From Rhizobacter sp. AJA081-3 (lineage in GTDB: Bacteria; Pseudomonadota; Gammaproteobacteria; Burkholderiales; Burkholderiaceae_C), in NCBI RefSeq assembly GCF_017795745.1, contig NZ_CP059067.1:4402001-4466000 (forward strand): a DNA stretch of 64,000 nt, read 5' to 3'. Below are positions 45,891 through 54,037 of the stretch, piece after piece; position 1 is the first letter of the stretch; each line of letters starts with the position of its first letter. The notes below the pieces were generated by a model. The model saw only the letters and a program-made list of their open reading frames with translations. It was not told where the DNA came from and made no database searches. Position numbers and translations under genes: made by a program.

Positions 45891-46889
45891 ATGAAAAAGG
45901 TGGTGTGGGGCGTGCTCAGCACGGCGAAGATCGGCGTCAAGCAGGTGATCCCGGCGATGCAGATCAGCCCATGGTGCGACATGCGTGCCATCGCCTCGCG
46001 CTCGCTGCCGGCGGCGCGTGCCGCGGCCGGCGCGCTGGGCATGGCCCAGGCCTACGGCAGCTACGAGGAACTGATCGCCGACCCCGAGATCGAGGCGATC
46101 TACAACCCGCTGCCGAATCACCTGCACATCCCTCTGACGCTGCAGGCGGCGCGCGCGGGCAAGCACGTGCTGTGCGAGAAGCCGTTCTCGCTGACTGCGG
46201 CCGAAGCGGGGCAGCTGCGGGAAGTGGCCGGCCGGGTGCACATCATGGAAGCGTTCATGGTGCGCTTCCACCCGCAGTGGCAGCGCGTGCGCGAGCTCGT
46301 GCGCGCCGGGCGCATCGGCACGCCACGCGCGGTGCAGGTGTTCTTCTCGTACTTCAACGACGACCCGGGCAACATCCGCAACCAGGCCGACATCGGCGGC
46401 GGCGCGCTGTACGACATCGGTTGCTACGCGATCGTGGCCGGGCGCTTTCTGTTCGAGGCCGACCCGGCTCGTGTGGTCGCGCTGGTCGACCGCGACCCGG
46501 CGCTGGGCACCGACCGCACGACCAGCGCGCTGGCCGACTTCGGCGGCGGCCGCCAGCTCGGCTTCACCGTCTCGACGCAGGCGCAGCGTTACCAGCGGCT
46601 GAACATCGTCGGCACGAGCGGGCGCATCGAGGTGCTGATCCCCTTCAACGCGCCGCAGGGCGAGGCCACGACGATCCTGGTCGACTCGACCGGCGCGCTC
46701 GATGGCAGCGGCGTCGAGCGCGAGACGCTGCCCAAGTGCGACCAGTACACGCTGCAGGGCGAGGCCTTCTCGCGTGCGGTGCGCGGTGAGATCTCGCTGC
46801 CCTACGGTCTCGATGATGCGGTGATGAACATGCGCATCATCGATGCGCTGTTGCGCTCGGAGCACAGCGGGCGCTGGGAAGCGCCCTGA
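45891..46889 (+). CDS. Gfo/Idh/MocA-family NAD(P)-dependent oxidoreductase
   Basis: This 332-residue protein has an N-terminal Rossmann fold (VVWGVLSTAKIGVKQVIPAM), the EKP motif in HVLCEKPFSLTAAEAG and a C-terminal alpha/beta domain with GGGALYDIGCYAI. The family oxidises or reduces sugars, inositols and some dihydrodiols. In place of the usual GxGxxG it shows G-V-L-S-T-A-K-I-G, a common variant in this family. A TGGAGAACGGCG site precedes ATG 45891. It is divergent from the molybdenum hydroxylase pair; a functional link is possible but not shown. Confidence 0.9.
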   Translation: MKKVVWGVLSTAKIGVKQVIPAMQISPWCDMRAIASRSLPAARAAAGALGMAQAYGSYEELIADPEIEAIYNPLPNHLHIPLTLQAARAGKHVLCEKPFSLTAAEAGQLREVAGRVHIMEAFMVRFHPQWQRVRELVRAGRIGTPRAVQVFFSYFNDDPGNIRNQADIGGGALYDIGCYAIVAGRFLFEADPARVVALVDRDPALGTDRTTSALADFGGGRQLGFTVSTQAQRYQRLNIVGTSGRIEVLIPFNAPQGEATTILVDSTGALDGSGVERETLPKCDQYTLQGEAFSRAVRGEISLPYGLDDAVMNMRIIDALLRSEHSGRWEAP

Positions 46890-46917
46890 GCGGGCTCCGG
46901 CGCGGCGATGTCCGGAT

Positions 46918-46935
46918 CACGCAGCGTGCTGCGTG
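46918..46935. promoter_or_regulatory. Palindrome just upstream of the GNAT gene
   Basis: CACGCAGC-GT-GCTGCGTG is a perfect 8-2-8 inverted repeat ending 9 bp before the acetyltransferase start codon. It could be a repressor operator or an mRNA hairpin covering the ribosome site. No matching second copy or nearby regulator gene was found. Confidence 0.4.
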
Positions 46936-46944
46936 GTACCGGGC

Positions 46945-47553
46945 ATGGACCTGCTGCACACCCCTTGTCTCGATGACTGGACCGGCCCCGACGGCAGCCG
47001 CCTGCGCATCCGCGCAGTGCGACCGCAGGACGCCGCCGCACTGCAGGCGCTGATCGGCGGCCTGTCGGCGCTGGACCGGCGAAGGCGCTTCCACGGCGCG
47101 TTGAACAACGTGTCGGGCCAGCGCCTGGACGACATGGCCAATGTCGATGGCCATCGGCACATCGCACTGGTGGTGCTCGCCGAGCGCGCCGGCCGCGAGA
47201 CGCTGATCGCCGATGTGCGCTGCGTCACCGACCTGAGCGACAGCGCAGCGGAGTTCGCGCTGGTGGTCGCCGAGGCCTGGCGCGGCCGCGGCGTGGCCCG
47301 GCGGGCCGTGGCCGCCCTGCGCCTTGCCGCCGCGGGCGAAGGCCTGCACTGGCTGTACGGCCACGTGCTGGCCGACAACGCACCGATGCTGGCCCTCATG
47401 CGGCGCTGCGGCTTCAGCTTGACGCCGCACCGCCGCGACGACCAGATCGTGGTGGCCGAATCGCGCTGCGAGCTCACGGCCGACCCCGGCGAACGCACGC
47501 CTTGGTGGCTGCTCTGGCCGACTCGGATCGCCCTCAACACCCTTGCACGCTGA
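46945..47553 (+). CDS. GNAT-family N-acetyltransferase
   Basis: This 202-residue protein has the GNAT core: RLRIRAVRPQDAAALQALIG at the start, beta strands leading to EFALVVAEAWRGRGVARRAV (acetyl-CoA loop R-G-R-G-V-A) and a final DNAPMLALMRRCGFSL motif. Residues 165-202 form an additional tail with two Trp (TPWWLLWPTRIAL) that may touch a membrane. It precedes the patatin gene by 4 bp, so the two are probably co-translated. Target is unknown. ATG 46945 is chosen because earlier in-frame starts would overlap the upstream gene and palindrome. Confidence 0.83.
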   Translation: MDLLHTPCLDDWTGPDGSRLRIRAVRPQDAAALQALIGGLSALDRRRRFHGALNNVSGQRLDDMANVDGHRHIALVVLAERAGRETLIADVRCVTDLSDSAAEFALVVAEAWRGRGVARRAVAALRLAAAGEGLHWLYGHVLADNAPMLALMRRCGFSLTPHRRDDQIVVAESRCELTADPGERTPWWLLWPTRIALNTLAR

Positions 47554-47557
47554 CCCC

Positions 47558-48433
47558 ATGGCCACATCGATTTCTCGCATCCCCGATGCGACCCAGCTGG
47601 CCCTCGTGCTCGGCAGCGGCGGCGTACGCAGCATCGCCGCGGTCGGCATCGCCGAGGTGCTGTGGCGCCACGGCATCCGGCCGCAGCTGGTGGTGGGCTG
47701 CAGTTCCGGCGCGCTGTTCGGCGCGCTCGTCGCCTCGGCCACCGAACCGCGCGAGGCGTTGGAGATGGCGCGCCGGCTGTGGTCGCAGGAACTCACCACG
47801 CAACGCCGCTGGCGTGCCTACGCACAGTTGGTAGCGCCGCGCCTGGCCGGCTTCAGCGCCGACTTCGCTTTGCGCGACAGCACGCTGATCGCGCAGCGCA
47901 TCGAGCAGGCCTTCGGCGACGTGCGCATCGAGGAGCTGCCGATCCCGCTGCGCGTGACTGCCACCGACGCCGTCACCGGCCAGCCGGTGGTGATCGAGCG
48001 CGGCCCGCTCGCGCCGGCGCTGCGCGCCAGCATGGCGCTGCCCTTCCTGTTCCCGCCGGTGCGCATCGACGGCCGCCGGCTGGTCGATGGCGTCGTGTCC
48101 GACCCGCTGCCGGTGTCGGCCGCCGCAGGGGCGCAGGCCGTCATCACGCTCGGCTTCGAGGGTGCGATGCCACGCCGCATCGACCGGCCTTCGCGGCTGG
48201 TCGCGCAACACAGCACCTCGCTGATGAACAACCTGATGCGCGCGCGGATCGAGACCGCCGAAGCGCGCGGCCAGCGCCTGCTCCCCCTGACGCTCACGCT
48301 CAAGCGCCGCATCGGGCTGTGGGAGACCGATGCACTGCCGGAGCTGTTCGAGGCCGGCCAGCGCGCCGCCGAAGAGCGGCTCGGCGAGATCCACGCCCTG
48401 CTCGACGGTGCGCCGCGCCGCGCCGCCGCCTGA
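47558..48433 (+). CDS. Patatin-like phospholipase
   Basis: This 291-residue patatin-domain serine hydrolase has the oxyanion loop GSGGVR (residues 19-24), the nucleophile elbow GCSSG (S49) and the catalytic Asp in D177-G-V (LVDGVVSDPLP). Together these form the Ser-Asp dyad of the family. The fold hydrolyses phospholipid acyl chains; bacterial members include toxins and housekeeping lipases. No signal peptide is seen. It lies 4 bp after the GNAT gene and 28 bp before a diiron-site protein, suggesting a three-gene unit acting on lipids or acyl chains. That grouping is inferred. Confidence 0.9.
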   Translation: MATSISRIPDATQLALVLGSGGVRSIAAVGIAEVLWRHGIRPQLVVGCSSGALFGALVASATEPREALEMARRLWSQELTTQRRWRAYAQLVAPRLAGFSADFALRDSTLIAQRIEQAFGDVRIEELPIPLRVTATDAVTGQPVVIERGPLAPALRASMALPFLFPPVRIDGRRLVDGVVSDPLPVSAAAGAQAVITLGFEGAMPRRIDRPSRLVAQHSTSLMNNLMRARIETAEARGQRLLPLTLTLKRRIGLWETDALPELFEAGQRAAEERLGEIHALLDGAPRRAAA

Positions 48434-48461
48434 GCACCCACCACCCCGAGGAGACCTTTCA

Positions 48462-49409
48462 GTGCCCTTCACCGAGACCTTCGCCACCGACACCAGCACG
48501 ACCCAGCGCTACGCCCGCTGCATCGAGGCCTCGCGCCGCGTTCGCTGGGACATCGACGCCGACGTCATCCGCGGCCGCAGCTTCGACTTCAGCCAGTCCT
48601 TCCTGCCCGACGGGCTGACGCGCGTGGGCCGGCTCGGCTTCCTGCGCAGCGCCGAGCGGCGCCTGCTCGGGCAGATCCAGGGCCGCACCTACGCGAACAT
48701 GTTCGGCCTGGTGGAGCGATTCATCGGCGCGAAGATGCTCGAGATCACCCGCCACCACTGGTTCGGCGACCAGGTGGCGCTGGAAGCGCTGGTGCGATTC
48801 AGCGACGAGGAGCTCAAGCACCAGGAGCTGTTCCGCCGCATCGAACGCCTGATCGCCGACGGCATGCCGCCGGGCTACGAGTTCGTGCCGCAGGCCAACG
48901 GCGTGGCACAGGCGGTGATGGGCGCGTCGACCTGGGCCGTGCTGGCGCTGACCTGCCACATCGAGCTGTTCACGCAGGTGCACTACCGCCACAGCATCGC
49001 GCCCGACGAAGAGCTCTCCGCGCTCTACAAGGACGTGTTCCTCTTCCACTGGAAAGAGGAGTCGCAGCACGCCATCATCGACGAGCTCGAGTGGGTGCGC
49101 GAGAACGCCGCACTCGACGCGCCGGCCCGCGATGCGGCCGTGACCGACTTCATCGGCCTGGTCGGCGCAGTCGACGGCCTGCTGCAGGCGCAGGCGAAGG
49201 CCGATGGACACTACTTCCTGCGCATCTGCGGCCGCGAGCTGTCGGCCGGCGAGGTGAGTACGCTGATGGCCGAGCTGCTGCAGGCGTACCGCTGGCAGTA
49301 CATCGTGTCGGGGGCTCAGGACGCACGGTTCGCTGCCACCCTGGGGCGCATGGTCGACACCGCACAGCTGCGACGCATCGAAGCAGCGCTGGCGCCGCTG
49401 GCCGGCTGA
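48462..49409 (+). CDS. Ferritin-like diiron protein of unknown function
   Basis: This 315-residue protein starts at GTG 48462 with a strong GAGGAGA site. I do not recognise the family by name. It has a complete four-helix diiron ligand set: E85, E117-x-x-H120 (DEELKHQELF), E168 (HIELF) and E200-x-x-H203 (KEESQHAIID). That pattern is used by ferritin-like oxygenases and oxidases such as AurF. No signal peptide is present. It follows the patatin gene by 28 bp. Possible roles are fatty-acyl or arylamine oxygenation, or peroxide protection; none is proven. Confidence 0.78.
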   Translation: MPFTETFATDTSTTQRYARCIEASRRVRWDIDADVIRGRSFDFSQSFLPDGLTRVGRLGFLRSAERRLLGQIQGRTYANMFGLVERFIGAKMLEITRHHWFGDQVALEALVRFSDEELKHQELFRRIERLIADGMPPGYEFVPQANGVAQAVMGASTWAVLALTCHIELFTQVHYRHSIAPDEELSALYKDVFLFHWKEESQHAIIDELEWVRENAALDAPARDAAVTDFIGLVGAVDGLLQAQAKADGHYFLRICGRELSAGEVSTLMAELLQAYRWQYIVSGAQDARFAATLGRMVDTAQLRRIEAALAPLAG

Positions 49410-49445
49410 ACCATCAACCGTGACATGAACGCAGGGAGCCCGAAC

Positions 49446-49694
49446 ATGAAAGCCATTCTTGCGCTGCTGACAGCAGGCACGGTGCTGACCGGGTGCGAGA
49501 CCGCGCCGGTGAACTCAGCGAGCGACGACGACCCAAGCTATCGCCGCGAGGCACCCACCGGCACCAACATCGCCCGCCGCGAGGCACGACCGGCGACCGA
49601 AGAAGAGCGCGCCGCCGCGCGCGAGGCCGCCCAAGGAATGCGCGAAGACCAGATGCGCCGAAACATGCCGCGCCCGCCGAGTTCCTCCCGCTGA
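49446..49694 (+). CDS. Small lipoprotein
   Basis: This 82-residue protein has a lipoprotein signal MKAILALLTAGTVLTGCETA with lipobox LTGC (C17). The mature part is short, charged and probably disordered or helical (EEERAAAREAAQGMREDQMR), ending in a Pro/Ser tail. Function is unknown; similar small lipoproteins are common in Burkholderiales. The gene lies between the diiron-protein and ECF sigma factor genes, 99 bp before the sigma gene, and may be independently expressed. Confidence 0.78.
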   Translation: MKAILALLTAGTVLTGCETAPVNSASDDDPSYRREAPTGTNIARREARPATEEERAAAREAAQGMREDQMRRNMPRPPSSSR

Positions 49695-49793
49695 GCACTC
49701 GCTCCTTGGAGGGATTGCGATGGCTGCGAAGGCGCTCCATCATCGTGGCCCGCCCGTCGCCGATGGGCCACGACGCAGCGAGCCCTTCGAGCC

Positions 49794-50348
49794 ATGTTCC
49801 CAGTCGAATCCGAGACCTCGAACCCGACCGTCGGCGCACCGGTGGCTGCCGATGAGCTCTTCGCCAAGCTGTACCACGAGCTGCGCCGCCTGGCGCGCTC
49901 GCGCCTGGCTTCCGGCGGCCGCCACACGCTGCTGGACACCTCGGCGCTGGTGCACGAGGCCTTCATGCGCATGCAGCGCGGCGGCCTCGTCGAGCTGAAG
50001 GACCGCGAGCACTTCCTCGCCTATGCCGCCACCACCATGCGTTCGGTGGTCATCGACTTCGTGCGTCGGCGCAGCGCCGAGCGCCGCGGCGGTGGCATCG
50101 AGCACGTGACGCTGGACACGCGCGCCTCGGAGGAGCTCGGCGCCAGCGACGACGAGATCCTCGAGGTGCACGAGGCGCTGCAGACACTGGCACAGGTCGA
50201 CCCGCGGCTGGTCCGCGTGGTGGAGATGCGCTACTTCGCAGGCCTCACCGACCTGGAGATCGCCAGCGCGCTCGGCGTCACCGACCGAACCGTGCGTCGC
50301 GACTGGGAACGCGCCCGGCTGCTGCTGGCGCAGATGCTCGGCCGCTGA
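49794..50348 (+). CDS. ECF sigma factor (TIGR02999/ECF43-like)
   Basis: This 184-residue extracytoplasmic-function sigma factor has region 2 around residues 45-105 (DTSALVHEAFMRM, then AATTMRSVVIDFVRRR) and region 4 at about 125-180 (YFAGLTDLEIASALGVTDRT). The ALVHEA motif and the adjacent Ser/Thr kinase gene, 60 bp downstream, match the ECF43-type group. Instead of an anti-sigma factor, those sigmas are activated by phosphorylation of a threonine in region 2. T49 (with S50) is the candidate acceptor here. The phosphorylation model is from known relatives, not seen directly. Confidence 0.9.
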   Translation: MFPVESETSNPTVGAPVAADELFAKLYHELRRLARSRLASGGRHTLLDTSALVHEAFMRMQRGGLVELKDREHFLAYAATTMRSVVIDFVRRRSAERRGGGIEHVTLDTRASEELGASDDEILEVHEALQTLAQVDPRLVRVVEMRYFAGLTDLEIASALGVTDRTVRRDWERARLLLAQMLGR

Positions 50349-50408
50349 TCGCGGCGGCACCCGCCTGTCCGGAACACGCCGGCGACTGCGTGGTACCTGC
50401 TTGTGGCC

Positions 50409-53075
50409 ATGAACGTGCCTGCCCCGCCCGACCCCGATCTGCTGCGCCGCGTCAACGCGCTGCTCGAGGCCGCGCTGGCCTTGCCGCCGGACGAACGCGA
50501 CGACTGGCTGAACACGCTGCCTCCCGAGCATCGCGACCTGCTGCCGATGCTGCACCGACTGCTCGCGCGCGCCGAGTCGGCCGAATCCGACACCTTCATG
50601 CGGCAACCGCTGGCCGTGGGCACCGTCGATCTGGCCGAGCCCGACGGCATCGAAGACCAGCCCGGTGACGTGATCGGCCCGTACCGGCTCGTGCGCGAGC
50701 TGGGGGCCGGCGGCATGGCCACGGTGTGGCTGGCCGAGCGCATCGACGGCAGCCTGCAGCGGCAGGAGGCGCTGAAGCTGCCGCGCAGCGGCTGGGCCAT
50801 CGGCCTGGCGCAGCGCATGGCCCGCGAGCGCGACATCCTGGCCAGCCTCGAACACCCGCGCATCGCGCGCCTCTACGACGCCGGCGTCACGGCCGAGGGC
50901 CGGCCCTGGCTGGCGATGGAACATGTCGTCGGCGCACCGATCGACATCCATTGCAGGGAGTTGCGGCTGGACATTCGCGCACGGCTGAAGCTGTTTCTGC
51001 AGGTGGCCGACGCCGTCTCGCATGCGCATGCGCGCCTGGTCGTGCACCGCGACCTGAAACCCGGCAACATCCTCGTCACGGCCGAGGGCGAGGTGCGGCT
51101 GCTCGACTTCGGCGTGGCCAAGCTGCTGGCGGACGACTCGGCGCCCGGCAGCCAGATCACGCAGGTGATGGGCCGCGCCGTGACGCCCGACTATGCGTCG
51201 CCCGAGCAGGTCAGCGGCCGGCCGGTGGGCGTGGCCACCGACGTGTATTCGCTCGGCGTGGTGCTGTACGAGTTGCTGTCCGGCGTGCGGCCCTATCGGC
51301 TCAAGCGCGACACCGCCGCCGCGCTCGAAGAAGCCATCCTCACGGCCGACGTGCCGCTGGCCAGCGCCCAGGCCGCCGACCACCGCGTCGCGCGTGCGCT
51401 GCGCGGCGACCTCGACACCATCATCGCCAAGGCCATGCGCAAGGAGCCCGCGCGCCGCTACCGCAGCGTCGAGGCCATGGCCGCCGACATCGAGCGCCAT
51501 CTGGCCGGCGAAGCGGTGCTCGCGCGGCCCTACAGCCGCTGGTACCGGATGCGCAAGGCGATCGCTCGGCACCGGGCCGCCCTGGCCATTGCGCTGGCAC
51601 TTCTGGCCGGCACGGCGCTGGCCACTTGGCAGGCTCGCGTGGCCTCGAGCGAGCGCGATCAGGCCAACGCCCTGCTGGCACGCAACGAGGCGGTGAACAG
51701 TTTCTACACGATGCTGTTCACCGAGGCCGTGGCCCCCGAACATGCCGGCGCGGTGCGGCAGATGCTGGAGCGCGGCACGCAGATGGTGGCGCCTGCGTTC
51801 GGCGCGGTGCCGGAGCACGAGGCCGCGATCCTGCGCATCCTCTCGGAATTCTTCGACGAGCCCGATCGCAGCGAAGCGCTGCTGGCTCGCGCCGCCGAGA
51901 TCACGCGCGGCTCGGGCGACCTGACGCTGCGCGCGCAGATCGATTGCGACCGCGGACAGATGCAGGAAGCTCTGGGCCGCGGTGCCGAGGCGGCGAAGAT
52001 GCTCGAGCGGTGGATCGACGCGCCCGGCACGCCCGCCGTGGCCGCGGTCCACTGCCTGCAGATGCGCGGCGCGATGGCCGCCAACACCCTGGATGGCCAG
52101 CTGGCGCTGCGTTCGACGCAGGCTGCGTTGCAGCGGCTGCGCGCGGCGGGGCTCGGCGGTGGCGAGACCGAAGCCGACCTGCTCGGCGACATCGGCTACG
52201 CGCTGCACGTGAGTGGGCGCAGCAGCGAGGCCGAGGCCTACTTCGAGGATGCGCTGCAGCGTTATCGCGCGCTCAACCGGCTGGACGGCCTGCATGCCCG
52301 CGTCATGCTGAGCAACTGGGGCGTGATGGAGCTCGCCACCGGCGACGTGCAGCGCGCACTGCAGCGCTACGACGAACTGCTCGCCAGCCATCGGCGGCTG
52401 ATGGCTTGGCGCGCGCCGCCGAGCTGGGTGCTCGGCAATCACGCGGTGGCGCTGGAGCGCGTGGGGCGGCTCGACGAGGCCCTGGCCAGCTACAGCGAGA
52501 CGCAGCGCGTCAGCGACGAAGCCGGGCATGCGCAGGGCGTCCGCTACGGCCTGGTCGGCATGGCCGGGGTGCATTTGTCGATGGGGCGCGCCGACGAGGC
52601 CGCCGCCGAGCTCGCCCGCGCCGATGCGCTGGCCGCCGGCACCAACCCGCGCGAGCCGGCGAACATCCGCGCCGAGTGGGTGCGCGCGCGCCTCGCGCTG
52701 CACGCCGGTCGCGCTGTCGACGCGCACGCGATGCTGACGCGCTCGATCGACTTCCTGAAGTCGATCGGCCATGGCGAGGCCTATATCGGCAGCACGCGGC
52801 GGCTGCGTGTCGACGCGGCCTTGGCGCTCGGCCGCCACGACGAGGCAATCGGCGATGCTCGCGAGGCGCTCGCCATCGCCCAGCGCCTGCATGGCGGCAA
52901 GCCGCATTCGGACCACGCAGGTCAGGCCTGGCTGGCATTGGGCCGCGCCGAGCAGGCCGCCGGCCGCAGGACCGAGGCACGCGCTGCGTTCGAGCAGGCT
53001 GTACAGCACCTGCAGGCAACGACCGGCGCCACGAGCCCGGATACGGCACGCGCCCGTGAATTGCTCGCCGGTTGA
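50409..53075 (+). CDS. Transmembrane Ser/Thr protein kinase with helical-repeat tail
   Basis: This 888-residue protein has a kinase domain at about residues 91-355: glycine loop GAGGMATVW, lysine K123 (EALKL), H213-R-D215-LKPGN, and D233-F-G. A membrane helix follows near 390-412, then a C-terminal domain of TPR-like helical repeats that would face the periplasm. An N-terminal helical segment (1-85) has the pattern LLEAALALPPDERDDWL seen in this kinase group. The gene follows the ECF sigma gene by 60 bp. The expected role is to sense an envelope signal and phosphorylate the sigma factor. The signal is unknown. Confidence 0.92.
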   Translation: MNVPAPPDPDLLRRVNALLEAALALPPDERDDWLNTLPPEHRDLLPMLHRLLARAESAESDTFMRQPLAVGTVDLAEPDGIEDQPGDVIGPYRLVRELGAGGMATVWLAERIDGSLQRQEALKLPRSGWAIGLAQRMARERDILASLEHPRIARLYDAGVTAEGRPWLAMEHVVGAPIDIHCRELRLDIRARLKLFLQVADAVSHAHARLVVHRDLKPGNILVTAEGEVRLLDFGVAKLLADDSAPGSQITQVMGRAVTPDYASPEQVSGRPVGVATDVYSLGVVLYELLSGVRPYRLKRDTAAALEEAILTADVPLASAQAADHRVARALRGDLDTIIAKAMRKEPARRYRSVEAMAADIERHLAGEAVLARPYSRWYRMRKAIARHRAALAIALALLAGTALATWQARVASSERDQANALLARNEAVNSFYTMLFTEAVAPEHAGAVRQMLERGTQMVAPAFGAVPEHEAAILRILSEFFDEPDRSEALLARAAEITRGSGDLTLRAQIDCDRGQMQEALGRGAEAAKMLERWIDAPGTPAVAAVHCLQMRGAMAANTLDGQLALRSTQAALQRLRAAGLGGGETEADLLGDIGYALHVSGRSSEAEAYFEDALQRYRALNRLDGLHARVMLSNWGVMELATGDVQRALQRYDELLASHRRLMAWRAPPSWVLGNHAVALERVGRLDEALASYSETQRVSDEAGHAQGVRYGLVGMAGVHLSMGRADEAAAELARADALAAGTNPREPANIRAEWVRARLALHAGRAVDAHAMLTRSIDFLKSIGHGEAYIGSTRRLRVDAALALGRHDEAIGDAREALAIAQRLHGGKPHSDHAGQAWLALGRAEQAAGRRTEARAAFEQAVQHLQATTGATSPDTARARELLAG

Positions 53076-53168
53076 GCGCTTCTAGGGGGCTGCCGGCCCG
53101 CAGACGCGGGGATGGCGCAGAGCGCGCCGACGCGCACACTGGGTTTCACACAGACAGGGAGAGCCGCC

Positions 53169-53369
53169 ATGGAACTGCAGACGCTTGCACCGGAATCGAA
53201 CGCCACGACCGTGGCCTCGTTCGTCGGCCTGCCCGAGGCGGCCTCGGCCTCGCCGCGCGCGCGCACGATGTCATGCCGTTGCCCAGGCTGCGGCAACGAG
53301 GTGACCTTCGACGCCCTGGTCGTCACGTGCGCCTGCACAGACGAGGGCGATCGCAGCGCCCTCCACTGA
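53169..53369 (+). CDS. Small protein with a Cys-rich motif
   Basis: This 66-residue protein starts at ATG 53169 after AGGGAGAGCC. Its C-terminal half has CRCPGCGNEVTFDALVVTCAC, with cysteines in the order C-x-C-x2-C then C-x-C, suitable for one zinc ion or a redox pair. The N-terminal half is low-complexity and Ala/Ser-rich. I do not recognise a family. It follows the kinase gene on the same strand by 93 bp. An in-frame upstream ATG at 53112 lacks a ribosome site. Reality is supported by the site and the conserved-looking Cys spacing. Confidence 0.55.
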   Translation: MELQTLAPESNATTVASFVGLPEAASASPRARTMSCRCPGCGNEVTFDALVVTCACTDEGDRSALH

Positions 53370-53557
53370 ACCGGGCGCCGGCACGGCGCGAAACGTGGGC
53401 TGTCATGGCGTTCGTTGTCAGCGGTCACTCACACCGAAATCCCGTGAGTCCGCAATTAGAGGGCTACTTCCATCGATCACCGGAACCATCCAGGTGGACA
53501 ATGGACTAAGTAGAAACCCTAGGTTACCCTCGCTCCCGCGTGGGACCCACAACGAAC

Positions 53558-53740
53558 ATGACGAACCTGCTGAAACTTCTGAAGTCCCTGCTCCCCTCGA
53601 TCGAATCCCAAAAGGATCGCGACGAGGCCTACATGGCGGCGTCTGTCGACATCTACGACCTCGAACGCCGCATGCGTGAAATCGACGAACGCGGCCGCAA
53701 GAACTGGTCGCCGATCGTTCACGGGCTGTACGCCCGCTGA
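53558..53740 (+). CDS. DUF3563-family small protein
   Basis: This 60-residue protein matches DUF3563, a small family widespread in Burkholderiales. Its core SQKDRDEAYMAASVDIYDLE followed by RRMREIDERG is the family hallmark. The N-terminus MTNLLKLLKSLLPSIE is amphipathic and may bind membranes or a partner. It has no known function. ATG 53558 is preferred over GTG 53540. The gap before it (188 bp) contains no clear promoter, but the region around 53440-53530 is less GC-rich than its surroundings and may hold the regulatory sites. Confidence 0.88.
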   Translation: MTNLLKLLKSLLPSIESQKDRDEAYMAASVDIYDLERRMREIDERGRKNWSPIVHGLYAR

Positions 53741-53751
53741 AGGAGCCTGCC

Positions 53752-54021
53752 ATGCGCATGACCCGGACACTCCCGATGAGGCAAGCCTTCGCGGACCGGA
53801 CCTCGTCTTCCGCGCAACCCTGGCTGGTCGACAGCTTCGCGTCGGCCTGGACGGCCGGCAAGCAGGTGGCCGCGATGCCCTTCGATGTCTTGCGTGCAAG
53901 CCACGCCAGCGCGGTCAAGGCCGGGCTCATTCCGAACTCGATGCTCGAATCGCGCGATTTCGAGCAGGTCGTGGTCGCTCTCGAGCGCGCCACGCTCGGG
54001 CCGCTGGCGCGCCGCGTCTGA
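53752..54021 (+). CDS. Hypothetical protein, 89 residues
   Basis: This 89-residue protein follows the DUF3563 gene by 11 bp on the same strand, and the stretch before its ATG contains AAGGAG, so the two are probably co-transcribed. There is no signal peptide. The central part (PWLVDSFASAWTAGKQVAAM) could form an amphipathic helix. The C-terminal half (SRDFEQVVVALERATLGPLA) looks helical. I recognise no family. Its good ribosome site and close spacing to a conserved gene support reality. Confidence 0.68.
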   Translation: MRMTRTLPMRQAFADRTSSSAQPWLVDSFASAWTAGKQVAAMPFDVLRASHASAVKAGLIPNSMLESRDFEQVVVALERATLGPLARRV

Positions 54022-54037
54022 CACGCAGCCTGAGTCG

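Noticed and set aside
42954-46865. A minus-strand frame of about 1300 codons through the CoxL gene and beyond
   Set aside because: Only the part up to ATG 45302 encodes CoxL. The upstream part runs antisense to the Gfo/Idh/MocA gene and through the CoxS gene in another frame.
49740-53009. A very long open frame (over 1000 codons) on the minus strand opposite the sigma factor and kinase genes
   Set aside because: It mirrors the coding strand of a clear kinase gene, as expected in GC-rich DNA. The translation is low-complexity (Arg/Ala/Gly/His-rich) and shows no domain.
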